Counted from the stretch's first letter, positions 1-10,791 are shown. The stretch: 64,000 nucleotides of DNA from Omphiscola glabra (GCA_964017045.1 OZ024809.1:5851012-5915011); one strand, 5' to 3'. Numbers and translations: made by a program. The notes: generated by a model not told the origin, from the letters alone.

Positions 1-639
1 TGGATGTATTAAGTGTATTCTTCTTATTAACTTCTCATTAATTAATCACTTTCACCGTCACAACATGATCCTCACAAACACGAGATAGAACGTCTTGATT
101 TTGATTTGATCATCACTATGGTTTATGCATCTACTTAACACAATTCACAAATAATATTAAAATCTCCTACAATTGGAGAAAAGATAACACGTTGTCTTAT
201 TCCTCCAGACATGTAAAGTTCACGAGATATTATAAGATGTAAAACAAGGCTAGGACCATCCAGTAGTACATACTCCATATTCATTCCTTGCTATCTCCCC
301 TCTTGTTCTTCTGCGCATGCCTTCAAAAATCTCATTCACTTCCTGTACATCTTCAATAACCCAAAAACAATACATTGTCCGAGATTAATTACTATGTCCA
401 CATTTGAGCTGTTACAAATTTCACAATATAAATAACGCCCTAAAACTACAGATGTTTGGGTTTTCCCGATGAATTGGATTAGGATTTAATAAAAATAATT
501 CTTAGAAATAATTTACTGAGTAAAAAAAAAATCATAACTTTCAAATTCGGATGAAATGCTTAAAATAGTTATTGAATTGTTAAAAAGACATGTATTTGTA
601 ATTTATAATAATAAAACTTAAACATGTATTAAAATAGTA
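1..639. other. Anonymous AT-rich DNA
   Basis: No gene, RNA or repeat structure was recognised here. No open frame looks coding, and the sequence ends in a C-run just before the first Rep-A copy. Confidence 0.5.
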
Positions 640-1040
640 AATCACAATCAGTGTTTCTCCCCCCCCCCCCCGCCCTCTTTTTTTTAAGGCTCGCAACCGC
701 ACATTTTTTTCCACGCCACTGACCTATATTAATATTCTAATGAACCACCCGCTTTTACACAGCAGATTAATTTCACAAACTATTTTTAGAAAAAAAAAAA
801 GCAAAGAAAATATTAAGCAACGAACGCACTTGCGATATTTTTTAAAAGCAGCTGATTTAGCACAGTTAACGGGATTTTATTTTATCTCCCTCTTGAAAAT
901 TTGATAGAGTATTTAATCGTCTGCAACGATTTTATGTGCCAAGTTTCAGCTCGATAGCTGGACGGGAAGTGTGCAAATTACACGTGCGACAGTTTTTCCT
1001 GTCAGCCAGCCACAAACAAAAGTTAATTTAAAAAAAGAGA
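640..1040 (+). repeat. Dispersed retroposon-like repeat, Rep-A copy 1
   Basis: This sequence recurs at 25170-25660, 39180-39330 (3' half) and 60100-60640, with an inverted fragment at 20346-20402. Shared landmarks in order are a C-rich run, GCTCGCAACCGCACATTT, a CCCGCTTTTACA segment, GTGCCAAGTTTCAGCTCGAT, and a tail with GTCAGCCAGCC then ACAAACAAAAG. The fixed 3' landmarks followed by a variable GTCA-type and A-rich tail suggest the 3' end of a SINE or LINE. No coding domain was seen. The family name is mine. Confidence 0.7.
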
Positions 1041-1398
1041 GAGAAGATCAATAAATGATACCACATTAGTTAAAGTTTTCTTCTGTTTCTGTTCTTCTCT
1101 TGTTACTTACATTTAATTTCGTTAAATAAGAATAGGTAAAGAATTTTTTTTTAAAAAATGTCAAATCAGTTTACTTTTCAAATGAATGCAGAACAATTAA
1201 GTTAATTTTGTGATAAATCGTGCATCCAGGAGCGAAAGATGTGACAATGATCATTAGATTTATACCCAAAAAAAATCGTTCTGCAAAAGGGTTTTCGATA
1301 TTTAATTAAAATATACGCTTTTCTGACGTGATATGTCACATTTGAACACAACTGCGGTTCTAATAAGTTGGTTGAAGTTCGATTTCGACTTGGGTTAA

Positions 1399-1682
1399 GT
1401 TGAAGTGTGTGGGTCCGGTTGGGTTTAGGTTGTGGGTTCGGTTGGGTTAGGGTTAAGTTGGGGTGTGGGTCCGGTTGGGTTTGGGGTGTGGGTCCGGTTG
1501 GGTTAGGGTTAAGTTGGGGTGTGGGTTTGGTTTGGTTAGGGTTAAGCTGGGGTGTGGGTTCGGTTGGGTTAGGGTTAAGCTGGGGTGTGGGTTCGGTTGG
1601 GTTAGGGTTAAGCTGGGGTGTGGGTTCGGTTGGGTTAGAGTTAAGCTGGAATGTGGGTTCGTTTGAGTTAGAGTTCGCTTTG
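1399..1682 (+). repeat. 33-bp G-rich minisatellite with telomere-like hexamers
   Basis: Direct repeats of about 33 bp, roughly eight copies, degenerate at the left edge. Each unit contains GGGTTAGGGTTAAG, which includes the metazoan telomere hexamer TTAGGG, plus several GG or GGG runs. The unit is divisible by three, so long valine/glycine/leucine-rich open frames appear by chance. I treat it as non-coding. Confidence 0.85.
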
Positions 1683-3159
1683 GTTTTGGTTTCGGTTGTT
1701 TTTTGTTTTTTTTTAGCTGAGTACGAGAATCGGTGCGATCAGTTCGGGTTTGGTTCAGTTTCCATCTCTAGTCAGGAATTGCACTAAGACAGAATAAAAT
1801 GAAATTAGTGGAAAAAAATATAACGTTAAACCTCATGAAAAACAACTTTTTTTCAAAAATGTACTTCCGAAGTATACATGAAAAATCATCATTGTATTCC
1901 GTGAGTGCACCACGCTTTTTTTAAATAGTGTTATCATTGTAACAACGCTGAAGCTGTGGGGGATTTTTATGTAATACATTTTTGTATATTTTTGGAAAAG
2001 CATGAATTTTAAAAAAATTAGTTAAACAACATGATTGGATGACATCAGAAAGACAAAGTCAATCAGGAGATGATAAGTTGAATAGTCATATATTATTTAT
2101 GGATAAAACAAGGCTGGTGTCTCCTGGTCAGCCTTCTCTCGTGGGCGCGCTTTGCCCCTCGCACGGTCTTACTTGCAGCAGACAATATTAACTGTAACAT
2201 TTTAGTTCACTTTCATAAGGTTAATAGACACGGATTCTTATTCATAATGCAAAAAAATAAATTGTTATTAACAGGGGTTCACAAACTGGTATCAACGGAC
2301 CCCTAAAAAAGTGAAAAAAATTTTTTATGGCATTAATTTATCACAGAATTAATTCTAAATTTGACAAAGGCTGACTCTCAAGTTATCCACCCAGCACCCT
2401 GATAAAGATAAATAATTATAATAACAGTACTGAATTTGAAATTATTTTTTCCCTCTCCATCAAAATCCAATAGATTAAGATCCAATAAAGTTTTAATATT
2501 TTTTTATCGACAATAGTACGTACGGCAAAAAATAGAATCTATAAAATAATCCCAACCGTTAAACTTGACACATAATTCACGTCGTCAAATAATCATTGAG
2601 TTTTATAATCATACCAATCGTCAAAGCTAGAGGTGATATTGGCTAATAACCTCGTCTCTTGATAGACTCTCCTTACAAGGACAGAAAGATCAACGCCATG
2701 CTTTGTTATCTCGTTTTATTTGAGCTTGTCCAGGTAAAAAAAGAAATGTTAGCTTTGTTGCCACGATGTTAAGTTTTTGTTAACCACTATTTCATGGGTT
2801 GATTAAACAGGCAATAGCTCTGAAATTTGTTCGCACAAATTTAAAAAAAGTTATTAAATTATTTTTTTTTTTTAGTTCTTTAGGCATGGCATAATCATGA
2901 ACAATGGATTCATGAGCCTACAGAGAAGAGCAATGCATATATATGATTTTTTGACAACCATCTGTCTTTGCGAGTCTGTTCATATCCCGCCAGGTTACCA
3001 ATCCTGGTTGTGTGTGTGGGGGTGGGGGGGCATGATACCTCGCTTGGATTTCAGCCTGGGTCGTGACGACCTGTAAGAACAAATGAAAGAGTCGAAAGGC
3101 GAAGATACCCGCAAAGGAAATCTTAAAATAAATAGTTGCAGTCTCGGCTGAAATTGTTG
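1683..3159. other. Anonymous AT-rich DNA
   Basis: Nothing coding was recognised. A short stretch near 2383-2400 (CACCCAGCACCCT) matches the head of the SINE at 3160-3569 and may be a relic of another copy. Homopolymer T and A runs are frequent. Confidence 0.4.
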
Positions 3160-3569
3160 CGTTTTATTTCGCCTTGTGTAATTTTTTTCCCGCAAAGTGT
3201 GTCAACTCATATATAATTTTTTTTGGTGGCATCCAGACTATAGTCACGGGGTGGCGATGGTATGGAATTCGCAGGATGAAATCCACAGGGCCTGGGATTA
3301 TTGGCTGGTTCCCAACAGCAAATCGCCTCTCTCCACGCCGCTGGATGACCCCAAGGCAACCACATGTGGCGTCGTCGGAATGTTTCATTGTATCAATGTT
3401 ATCCATCTCGGGGTGTGAATTCAGAGTTTCCATCTCTTAGATGAGTTGCCGTCCAAGGTTAACGAGTGCTTGTGGTGTTTTTGCTTGACTGGGCTTTGGC
3501 GGGGATTGAGCTCCAGACCATCAGCTTGAGATTTGCTAAGTTTAAACCACTCGGCCACCCAGCACCCTC
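3160..3569 (-). mobile_element. tRNA-headed SINE (reverse orientation)
   Basis: Read on the minus strand, the element starts GAGGGTGCTGGGTGGCCGAG. A perfect RNA polymerase III A box, TGGCCGAGTGG, lies at 3547-3557, and a weaker B-box-like GAGCTCAATCC lies at about 3503-3513, at a spacing normal for a tRNA gene. The head most resembles a tRNA-Leu or tRNA-Ser type. It is followed by about 330 bp of non-tRNA body of higher GC content. The body has open frames on both strands, which I take as chance. The 3' boundary is uncertain: the A-rich stretch near 3160-3180 is the best guess. A degenerate tRNA pseudogene fused to unrelated DNA is the alternative. Confidence 0.6.
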
Positions 3570-3669
3570 AGATATAATAGCTTACACATAAACTTGTGAG
3601 TGACCTGCCTTGGGGTTGCACCACAAATTATCACCTGATTAATTCCCTTACACAGATTTAGGTGAAAAC

Positions 3670-3885
3670 GTCAACACAGCAGTATGTCGTAGACACACCA
3701 GCGTATCGTGCCACGCCAGCGTGTCGTCAACACAGCAGTATGTCGTAGACACACCAGTGTATCGTGACACGCCAGCGTGTCGTCAACACAGCAGTATGTC
3801 GTAGACACGCCAGCGTGTCGTCAACACAGCAGTATGTCGTAGACACACCAGTGTATCGTGACACACCTGCGTATCATACAGCAGG
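3670..3885 (+). repeat. 56-bp minisatellite
   Basis: Copies start at 3670, 3726, 3782 and 3820. The first two spacings are exactly 56 bp and the third is 38 bp, so one unit has lost an internal 18 bp, probably between the two copies of CACGCCAGCGTGTC within the unit. Confidence 0.85.
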
Positions 3886-4911
3886 AGGTCACGAACACAC
3901 CGCAATGTTGTAACATTTCGAAATCGCAGTCTACGACAGTGGTTATGATTCTTAAGAGCTGTGTTAAATCATATTAATTTTTGTAAGTTACATTCGCATC
4001 CTGCGTAAAATGATGTTATCAAAGACGAATACTTTTTTTTTTATTCTAACAAGGAATCAGTTTGTGTAATGTGAAAAGCTGAGGGTTATTTTAAATCTTC
4101 TCTTAGTTATTATATCAATTTCAGTATAGAAACAAATAATTAAAAAAAAAAGATTTTGCATTTTATCTTTTTGTTAACTTTAGTCATTTTCAAATGATTT
4201 ATAAATGATTTGTATTTATGCATCAGACACTTCACAGAAAATGACCGATTAAATGGATCACCGTTTAAAATTATTCAAAGATTATGACATTAGATCTCTC
4301 CCAGTACACTGCAATGGAAGGTTCCATGTAGGCCGGTTTTTTCTTTTGCTTTGTCTAACATGAGAGGCAACTATAATGGAATGTTACAATCCAGTCCGTT
4401 CTAAATTATAGCCAGTCTAAGATAAATTACAGGGCAAGACACAAAAGCCTTATTGACAGAATAGCTGCTAGTCAGACTCTTCGCCTGTACTTAATAGTTA
4501 GTTAGTCAAGTTATTTCTTTGTATTTGTACTTTTGGCCACTTAATAACGGTATCTACTTTTTTTTTATTTTTTAAAACTGTTTTGTTTAAATTTAGCCTT
4601 TGAGCAAAACATATTCATTGTTAATTTGAACGATAAAAAACCCCCTGATAATGTCTTATTGTTGTCACGGGAAAAGTCGCTAGTCAGTTCTCGCACGACA
4701 GGTAGTAGTGGTCAAAATGAACGCCAGGTCTTACTATTACATACTTCTCTGATGGTATATAATGTATCCTTTGTAATATTTTTTTAGAAAGATGCTGGGA
4801 CGAAAATTTACCTGTTAAATATGTGTCTAAACGTCCCCGTCCGTGCATCCCAGGTAAGTGGACGTACCACATGCCAGGTAAGTGGACGCACCACATACCA
4901 GCCAAGAGTAC
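3886..4911. other. Anonymous AT-rich DNA
   Basis: No coding or RNA feature was recognised. The last 80 bp hold two or three short copies of CAGGTAAGTGGACG. Confidence 0.4.
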
Positions 4912-5161
4912 GCACCAAGTGTCTGGAGGTTTAAAAATTTAGTGTCAATCATTGTAATAAAATATTTGATAACCTTTGAACCCTTAGCTCCTGGGCCTAA
5001 AATACCCATGCCCCTGGGCTCCTGGGCAAAATGTCCACACTTTGAGAGACAAGCAAACAAAATCAAATGATTATAAAATTAAATAAATAAAGTGTATGCA
5101 CCCAAGTGTCTGGAGTTGTACAAAATTAGTGTCAATCTTTGTAATAAAATATTTGATAAAT
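4912..5161 (+). repeat. Pair of about 65-bp direct repeats, 187 bp apart
   Basis: A segment beginning CCAAGTGTCTGGAG and ending AATAAAATATTTGATAA occurs at about 4912-4978 and again at 5099-5161 with a few differences. The sequence between them is unrelated. This is either a local duplication or the ends of a small element. Confidence 0.6.
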
Positions 5162-6020
5162 AGCACATTAGTTTCACGGGTTCTTTTTCAATTTTTAAAG
5201 TATTTGAAATCTTAAAAAAACAACAAAACTCTGAATTTCGTGTTCTGAAATATCTGACATTAATGCAAAGAATTAAATAACAAAAAAATAAATTGACCAT
5301 TATAAAGATATTTCTCCAATTAAATACATGAGGATATTTCATATTTGTAACAGACAAAAAATTGACCTTTAAATAAAATTTCTTCTTAGGTCCATGCAAT
5401 TTGTAATAACATTTTTTTGAATTGATAAGAATGTTTTTTGTTGTTTGTTGTATGTTGTTGTTGTTGTTTTTACCTTTCCTTAGGATTGTGAGGCCCCAAC
5501 CCGTAACCGATTAAACTAAAAGTTTAATACGCTTCTACTACTCCAGCTGTCTGGCTTATTTAAGAAGTGTCCACATCAATTTAATAACAATACAAGTTCG
5601 CCAATGACGTCAGCAATGTTTGACTCTGTCTCTGACACCGTTATTTAACCGCGAAATAGGTTGGATTTTTACTAAGCAAAGTCAGTTAGTTCAAAGTAAG
5701 TTAGATTTTACAAAATTAAGCCAGTTTGTTATAGAGTAAGTAAAATTTCCTCGAAAGTTATTCCTAAGTAGGTTACCGTATAGGTTGAACTTCATTAAAA
5801 CTAAAATAAAAAAAATTGGATACAAAATTACAGGTGAAATGTCTGGATGACGAAGGTGTGGTGGAGTAATTTTAGTAAAAGGAAAATCCATTTGTTTCCC
5901 TTTTTTCTTCTTTCAAATCATTATTGTGAATTAAAGCGTAGAAAAGATAAGACATTTTTTGGACAGGTAGGTAGTTCTTGATTCCTGCTGTTATTCCTTC
6001 GCATGCGAAATGGGCCGAAG
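5162..6020. other. Anonymous DNA downstream of the LINE 3' end
   Basis: It lies beyond the LINE stop codon, which reads on the minus strand, so the right part may be LINE 3' untranslated sequence. A CRE-like TGACGTCA lies at about 5604. Nothing else was recognised. Confidence 0.4.
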
Positions 6021-6242
6021 CTATATTACACGGCGAGTAAGCTGGTGGTCAGCCAGTCCTATTTGTGATTTGAAAGATTTCCCGCACTTGCGACACACAT
6101 TGTTTTGGGTCCTTGTAGGATTAGAGTTGAGTATGCTTTTTTTTTTCGTCGTGCGCTTTCTTGGGGCGTGAAAGGTGCGCTTATTCTTTTTGCTACGACT
6201 GTGAGTGCCACGCCATCATGTACATTGGAAATTTCACCCACT

Positions 6243-6475
6243 AATCAAGGGCAATGTCCACGAATCAAGGGCAATGTCCACGAATCAAGGGCAATGTCCA
6301 CGAATCAAGGGCAATGTACACGAATCAGGGCAATGTCCACGAATCAAGGGCAATGTCCACGAATCAAGGGCAATGTCCACGAATCAAGGGCAATGTCCAC
6401 GAATCAAGGGCAATGTCCACGAATCAAGGGCAATGTCCACGAATCAAGGGAAATGTCCACGAATCGATGGCAATG
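6243..6475 (-). repeat. 20-bp minisatellite seeded in LINE coding sequence
   Basis: About 11.5 copies of AATCAAGGGCAATGTCCACG on the plus strand; one unit lacks a base. On the minus strand the right-hand, least regular unit reads in the LINE frame as NIAIDSW, directly after the LINE motif KASLNSM. The array therefore appears to have expanded from this codon run. LINE sequence resumes to the left with the zinc-knuckle-like end. Confidence 0.9.
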
Positions 6476-6942
6476 TTCATGGAATTAAGTGAAGCTTTTA
6501 GAAGATCCTGGAATTGTTTTTTTTCTCTCCCCTCTCCCCCATCATCTGAACGCTTACTTCTGGAGAGTTCACATAAGAATAGTCGCTTGGAAAGTCTGCT
6601 GTCTGGCATTCTTGTGACATACCTTGCCCATTTTGCTTGTCCTTTCTGTAGGAACGTGTGGATGATTATACAATCGACCCATTTTAGGAACTCTTTCCTG
6701 TCATCTTATGTTTAGGTACTTTGCGTAGACAGCGTAGGTGGAGATGATTTCAGTTGTTGTATCATGTCTGATGTACACTGTCCACGTCTCGCCTGCATGT
6801 ATAAGAGATGTTAATACGGATGTCCTATATAATTTCAGCTTAGGGACAAACTGAGACCTTTCGCTGACAGGCACTCATGCATGGCCTTCCAAATGCAACA
6901 TTTGCTTAGAAATTCTTGATTTGATCTCACTATCTATAGTTA

Positions 6943-7388
6943 ATGCCCTGGAGAGGTTGCTGGCCTGGAGAGGTTGCTGGCCTGGAGAGGTTGCTGGCCT
7001 GGAGAGGTTTCCGGCCTGGAGAGGTTGCTGGCTTCGAGAGGTTGCTGGCCTGGAGAGGTTGCTGGTCTGGAGAGGTTTCTGGTCTTGAGAGGTTGCTGCC
7101 CTGGAGAGGTTTCTGGCCTGGAGAGGTTGCTGGCTTCGAGAGGTTTCTGGCCTGGAGAGGTTGCTGGCTTCGAGAGGTTTCTGGCCTGGAGAGGTTGCTG
7201 GCTTCGAGAGGTTGCTGGCCTGGAGAGGTTGCTGGTCTGGAGAGGTTGCTGGCCTGGAGAGGTTGCTGGTCTGGAGAGGTTGCTGGCCTGGAGAGGTTGC
7301 TGGTCTGGAGAGGTTGCTGGCCTGGAGAGGTTTCTGGCCTGGAGAGGTTGCTGGCTTCGATAGGTTTCTGGCCTGGAGAGGTTACTGG
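6943..7388 (-). repeat. 17-bp minisatellite seeded in LINE coding sequence
   Basis: About 26 copies of a 17-bp unit, CTGGAGAGGTTGCTGGC on the plus strand, with TTT/TTG and GCC/CTT variants interspersed. On the minus strand the LINE frame runs through RYLASNLSR and passes straight into the repeat, which encodes NLSRP in that frame. This matches the family motif normally written YLGSTLSR. LINE coding resumes at about 6940 leftwards. Confidence 0.9.
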
Positions 7389-7451
7389 CCAAATATCTAA
7401 TTTTTTCTACTGCTTTGAGATTTTGTCCCTTCACTAATATTATATAGGTTC

Positions 7452-7861
7452 TGTCAACTCTTCATGTTCGTCTGGATTGAGTAATTTGTCAAGTTCTTAC
7501 GTGTGAAATACGTCTTACTATTCTTAATATCACCGAATAAACTCAAGTCCCTTTCATAATAATTATAACTTTAATAACTAGTTAGGTTTCAACTTACATA
7601 AACATGAATATATTATGATATAGCGCAGCTCGCTCTCAGACCTACTAGAAACACATCTTACGTCCACAACGTTCTGCACAAATACTGCCACACGACTAAA
7701 ACTTACGTCCCAATATAGTCAAGACAATACGTCACAATTAGCATAAAAATACGTCACTTAGTCAAGCGAGGAAAGAGCGTTCATTAACTAATTAACACAC
7801 ACCACACGTATTAAACACGACATTCTATCGCATCAAATACTAATGAACTCCCATACTCTAG
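7452..7861. mobile_element. 410-bp insertion in the LINE, flanked by a 6-bp duplication
   Basis: LINE-homologous codons stop at about 7862 and resume at about 7446. The unrelated 410 bp between them is flanked on both sides by AGGTTC (7446-7451 and 7862-7867), as expected of a target-site duplication. The insert begins TGTCAACTC, is AT-rich and contains AATAAA and several TACGTC motifs. A solo LTR is the most likely identity given length and duplication size, but the right end (CTCTAG) is not the canonical CA. Confidence 0.55.
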
Positions 7862-8966
7862 AGGTTCTTTGTAATCTTTCTCTGGGGCTGGCTAGTGCAA
7901 GATCTCTGTCGTTTTCGTTTTGATGCCGAGGCCATAGTGTTTGCAGGTCTTAGCAAAGTTGTCAAAATGTTGCTGCATTTTCAGTTCCGAACTTGCATTT
8001 AGTAGACTGCAATCAGCAAACAAGTGCTCTCGAATAACAGTTTCTTAAAATTTTATAATAGCTTGCAGTCTCCTAAGATTAAATAGCCGTCCGTCTATCG
8101 TGTATCCTATAGGAATCCCGTCGTTATTGTCAAGAAAAGCACCAGTCAGCAGTGCTGAGAATGGCATGCTAAAAAATGTTGTGGGCTATAACGCCATTAG
8201 TTACAGGAAAAGCCACAGGCTCATCTCCAGAATCCATCACCCACGCCATCATAGCATAATGGATCCGATGAACTGTTGTAATAAACCTTCTCGGGCAGCC
8301 AAACTTCTGCAAAATCTTCTACGCGTCATAGCTGTGTTGCTTTTGAGATCTTTCTTGGATCATGTCAGCTGTGCTTCGTTCTGAACGGAAATCCCCATTG
8401 GTTTGCGAGATGTAGTCCCTGTTCACCGAGTAGTTGTAAACGAATAAGTAGGACTATGGCCAAAAGGTTCCAAGCTATGGAAGGCAGAGAAACGGCTTTA
8501 CTGTTGTCACGGGTTAGCGACTGCCCTTTCTCGTATCTATGAATATTATATTTGTATAATTAAATTGCTGAGGTGAAGTACCATGTTTCCATATCGACTC
8601 AAATAGTTCTGTCAGTCTTTTTCTCAGGATGGGGTCTCTTGCTTTGTAGATTACATTAGGTATCGCATCTTGTCCTGTGGCATTATTTGAGGTGAGTTGT
8701 TATATAGCCTTCATGACTTCATCTCCTAACTCTGTGGTAAACGAGCAGTGGCGTTATGGTTTCTAGCAGCCGGACAGTTAAGAACTTGAAAGAAGTGTTC
8801 GGCCCATCTTTCTAAAAAATCTGACCTTTGGTTGCTGAGTTCGATCTTTGTTAAGAATGGGCAAGCAGCATCTGGACTATCGTCCTTAGACTTCTTTTTT
8901 ATGGCATCGTAGAAACGTTTTGTATCATATCTATCGGCATAGTCCTGTATTTTTATCAGCCTTCCT

Positions 8967-9054
8967 GTTGAGCCATGACTGCTGAGCCATGACTGCTGAG
9001 CCATGACTGTTGAGCCATGACTGCTGAGCCATGACTGCTGAGCCATGACTGTTG
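8967..9054 (-). repeat. 14-bp minisatellite inside the LINE
   Basis: Six copies of GCTGAGCCATGACT or its GTTG variant in exact register, plus a partial copy. It lies in the LINE region just upstream (minus-strand sense) of the codons for IQDYADRYDTKRFYDA. It is the third tandem expansion in this one element. Confidence 0.9.
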
Positions 9055-9687
9055 CATATCATGACGTTTCTTTTGTACTCTCTGTTTTATTTTGCTGAAC
9101 GTATCTGTCCATACCTGTGGCGTAGGGTTGTTCTGAAATTAGCACGTGATGTTAATCGTTTAGTAATGACTGTATCTCATTAGCATTTCCATCAAACCAT
9201 CTTAATTTCTGCGGGTTGGTGGTCTGTGGTGCTCTAGAGCAGTGGAGCAGATATTATCTCTCGATTTAGATCATTTGGAATCAATATTTTCATTTCCCTC
9301 CGAGGGATTATCGCTCAGTCTGCGTTCGAGTTCAATGGAAAAATTACCAGCCATGTTTGTACAGATAAGCTTTTGGACTTAAAGCTTTGCTTTACATTTC
9401 TTGTTTGAAGTCTTCTCATGGGGATGACAGGAAATTTTAATTTGGACATTATAAGTCGATGGTCAGTCCAGCATTGAGCACCACACATGTGTCTGGATTA
9501 AACAGTTCCATTTTTAACGAATTGGATAAATTAATGAATATCATTTCTCTCATTAAAAAAAATCGTTGTATTTACTAATACCAACTCGCCCCCCCCCCAT
9601 TCCAATACATTTTGTGCTGTTTGTATATAGAGGTCTCGAGAGTTGGCCTTAATGTACCCAGTAACTTAATAATAACCTAAAGTCATG

Positions 9688-9710
9688 TTGTCTCTTGTTC
9701 TGTCTCCTAG
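9688..9710 (+). other. Probable 3' splice site upstream of the GPCR start
   Basis: A pyrimidine-rich run ends TCTGTCTCCTAG at 9710, 20 bp before the in-frame ATG at 9730. A 5'-untranslated exon spliced here to an otherwise intronless coding exon would fit many molluscan receptor genes. It argues that the ATG at 9685, which lies upstream of the tract, is intronic. Confidence 0.5.
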
Positions 9711-9729
9711 TCTTCCGACATTTAATCTG

Positions 9730-10791
9730 ATGAATTCCACACAAGCCGAACTCCAAGACACATCCACCGTCCAGCCCCATGGACCACCCGCCGGCAGTCT
9801 ATCTGATACTAATCTGTTCGCCTTCAACCTTTGGTTCGTCGTGGTGGCCACCTCGTGCTTGGCGTGTTTCAGCATCGTGGCTAACTTCATCAACTCCTGC
9901 GTGTTCCTCCGTCAGGGACTGTCGGAGAGGGTCAACGTCACGCTGTTGTGTCTGTCTGTTACTGATGTGCTGGCCAGCGTGAGTGCCCTGGGCTTCACGG
10001 CCAGCTACAGCGGCAAGCTCAAGCCCTTCGCCAATCTCAACATCGATGTACTGTCTCTGCTCATGATCTTCGCCTGGATAAGAGCTTTCTTCATCGACCT
10101 GTCGTCGGCTCTGACCGTTTACATCACCATCGAAAGATGCATCTGCGTGACTTTTCCGCTGTCGTTTAAAACTTCAATCGTCGCACGCAAGTCCAAAGCC
10201 ATCCTCGTGACCATAACGTTGTTCGTTTTCGTCAACTACGTCCCGATCTACGCCACGCTCAGATCGACCTACGTCAACGACACGCATGGAAACACAACGA
10301 TACTGACTTTAGTGTATACCGATATTCATCTGAGCCTCGGACTCGCCAACGATTTCTTGTTTGGTATCGCCCTGGCGGTTTTCTGCCAGATTAGCGTTTT
10401 CACGTACGTGAGTCTACGGAAGTCCACTGAACTGCGCGATAACATAAGAATCGTACACACAAGTTTGCCGGCTAACGATTTAAAATCCAACAAACCAGTT
10501 CAGCCGAAACGGGAGAAGCGCGTGGTGAGGATGATTTTAATGCTGGCCTGTCTTTACCTTCCGACCAGCTTACCACAGATTGTCTTCTCCTGTATCAGAG
10601 TCGGGGTTCCCGAGCTGTTCGTGACGTCACGAAACATCTACGACGCGATTGGCGCAGTGGTCAAGATGTGTACCACGGCGAATGGCGCCTTCAGTATTTT
10701 TATCTACTATCACTTCAGCAGCAGGTACAAAGAGACGGTCTCGTGTAGGGCAACAGTTTTGAATCCGCCAAGCAGAAGTGAGCTTGTTTAG
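9730..10791 (+). CDS. Class-A (rhodopsin-like) GPCR, gastropod chemosensory-receptor type
   Basis: The 353-residue product has seven hydrophobic segments at roughly 33-56, 68-90, 106-133, 155-178, 202-228, 265-288 and 303-328. TM1 carries VAN in place of the usual GN; TM2 has LSVTDVLA. TM3 ends in IERC (134-137), the DRY-equivalent G-protein contact. A basic KREKR (260-264) precedes TM6, and TM7 reads NGAFSIFIYY (318-327) where NPxxY is expected. N-glycosylation sequons are NST near the N terminus and NDT and NTT in extracellular loop 2. I see no cysteine at the start of TM3 or in loop 2, so the usual disulfide is missing. It would sit in the plasma membrane; the ligand is unknown. The whole CDS is one exon. 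I chose this ATG over the in-frame one at 9685 because a splice acceptor lies between them. A polyadenylation signal AATAAA is at 10955. The nearest relative in the window is the pseudogene at 18193. Receptor class is near certain; chemosensory assignment is by resemblance. Confidence 0.9.
   Translation: MNSTQAELQDTSTVQPHGPPAGSLSDTNLFAFNLWFVVVATSCLACFSIVANFINSCVFLRQGLSERVNVTLLCLSVTDVLASVSALGFTASYSGKLKPFANLNIDVLSLLMIFAWIRAFFIDLSSALTVYITIERCICVTFPLSFKTSIVARKSKAILVTITLFVFVNYVPIYATLRSTYVNDTHGNTTILTLVYTDIHLSLGLANDFLFGIALAVFCQISVFTYVSLRKSTELRDNIRIVHTSLPANDLKSNKPVQPKREKRVVRMILMLACLYLPTSLPQIVFSCIRVGVPELFVTSRNIYDAIGAVVKMCTTANGAFSIFIYYHFSSRYKETVSCRATVLNPPSRSELV

Larger units (their letters stand above)
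6021..9512 (-). pseudogene. 5'-truncated non-LTR retrotransposon (endonuclease end + reverse transcriptase + C-terminal zinc-knuckle-like region), decayed
   Basis: Read from right to left, the minus strand shows the coding order of a LINE ORF2. The end of the endonuclease domain is at about 9440-9478 (CWTDHRL). The pre-RT segment follows at 8730-8930 (KRFYDAIKK, then FLERWAEHF), then RT at 8160-8340 (FGCPRRFITTV, FPVTNGV). The palm follows at 7860-8160 (GRLFNLRRLQ; FADC at 8009-8020, where the family has FADDC, so one Asp codon is lost). A post-palm segment (VKGQNLKAVEKIRYL) is at about 7390-7440, MPDSRLSKRL at about 6590, and a terminal C-x2-C...H motif (CRKCGKSFKSQIGL) at about 6060-6110. 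The stop is TAG at 6021-6023. Several frameshifts and stops make it dead. It is interrupted by a 410-bp insert and three tandem arrays that grew from its own codons. The right edge cuts through the endonuclease, the usual 5' truncation, only about 200 bp before the GPCR. The LINE clade is left open. Confidence 0.88.

Noticed and set aside
3174..3440. Overlapping open frames on both strands
   Set aside because: They lie in the body of the SINE and have no protein features.
8100..8384. 94-codon plus-strand open frame
   Set aside because: It is a shadow of the LINE reverse transcriptase, which reads on the minus strand here.
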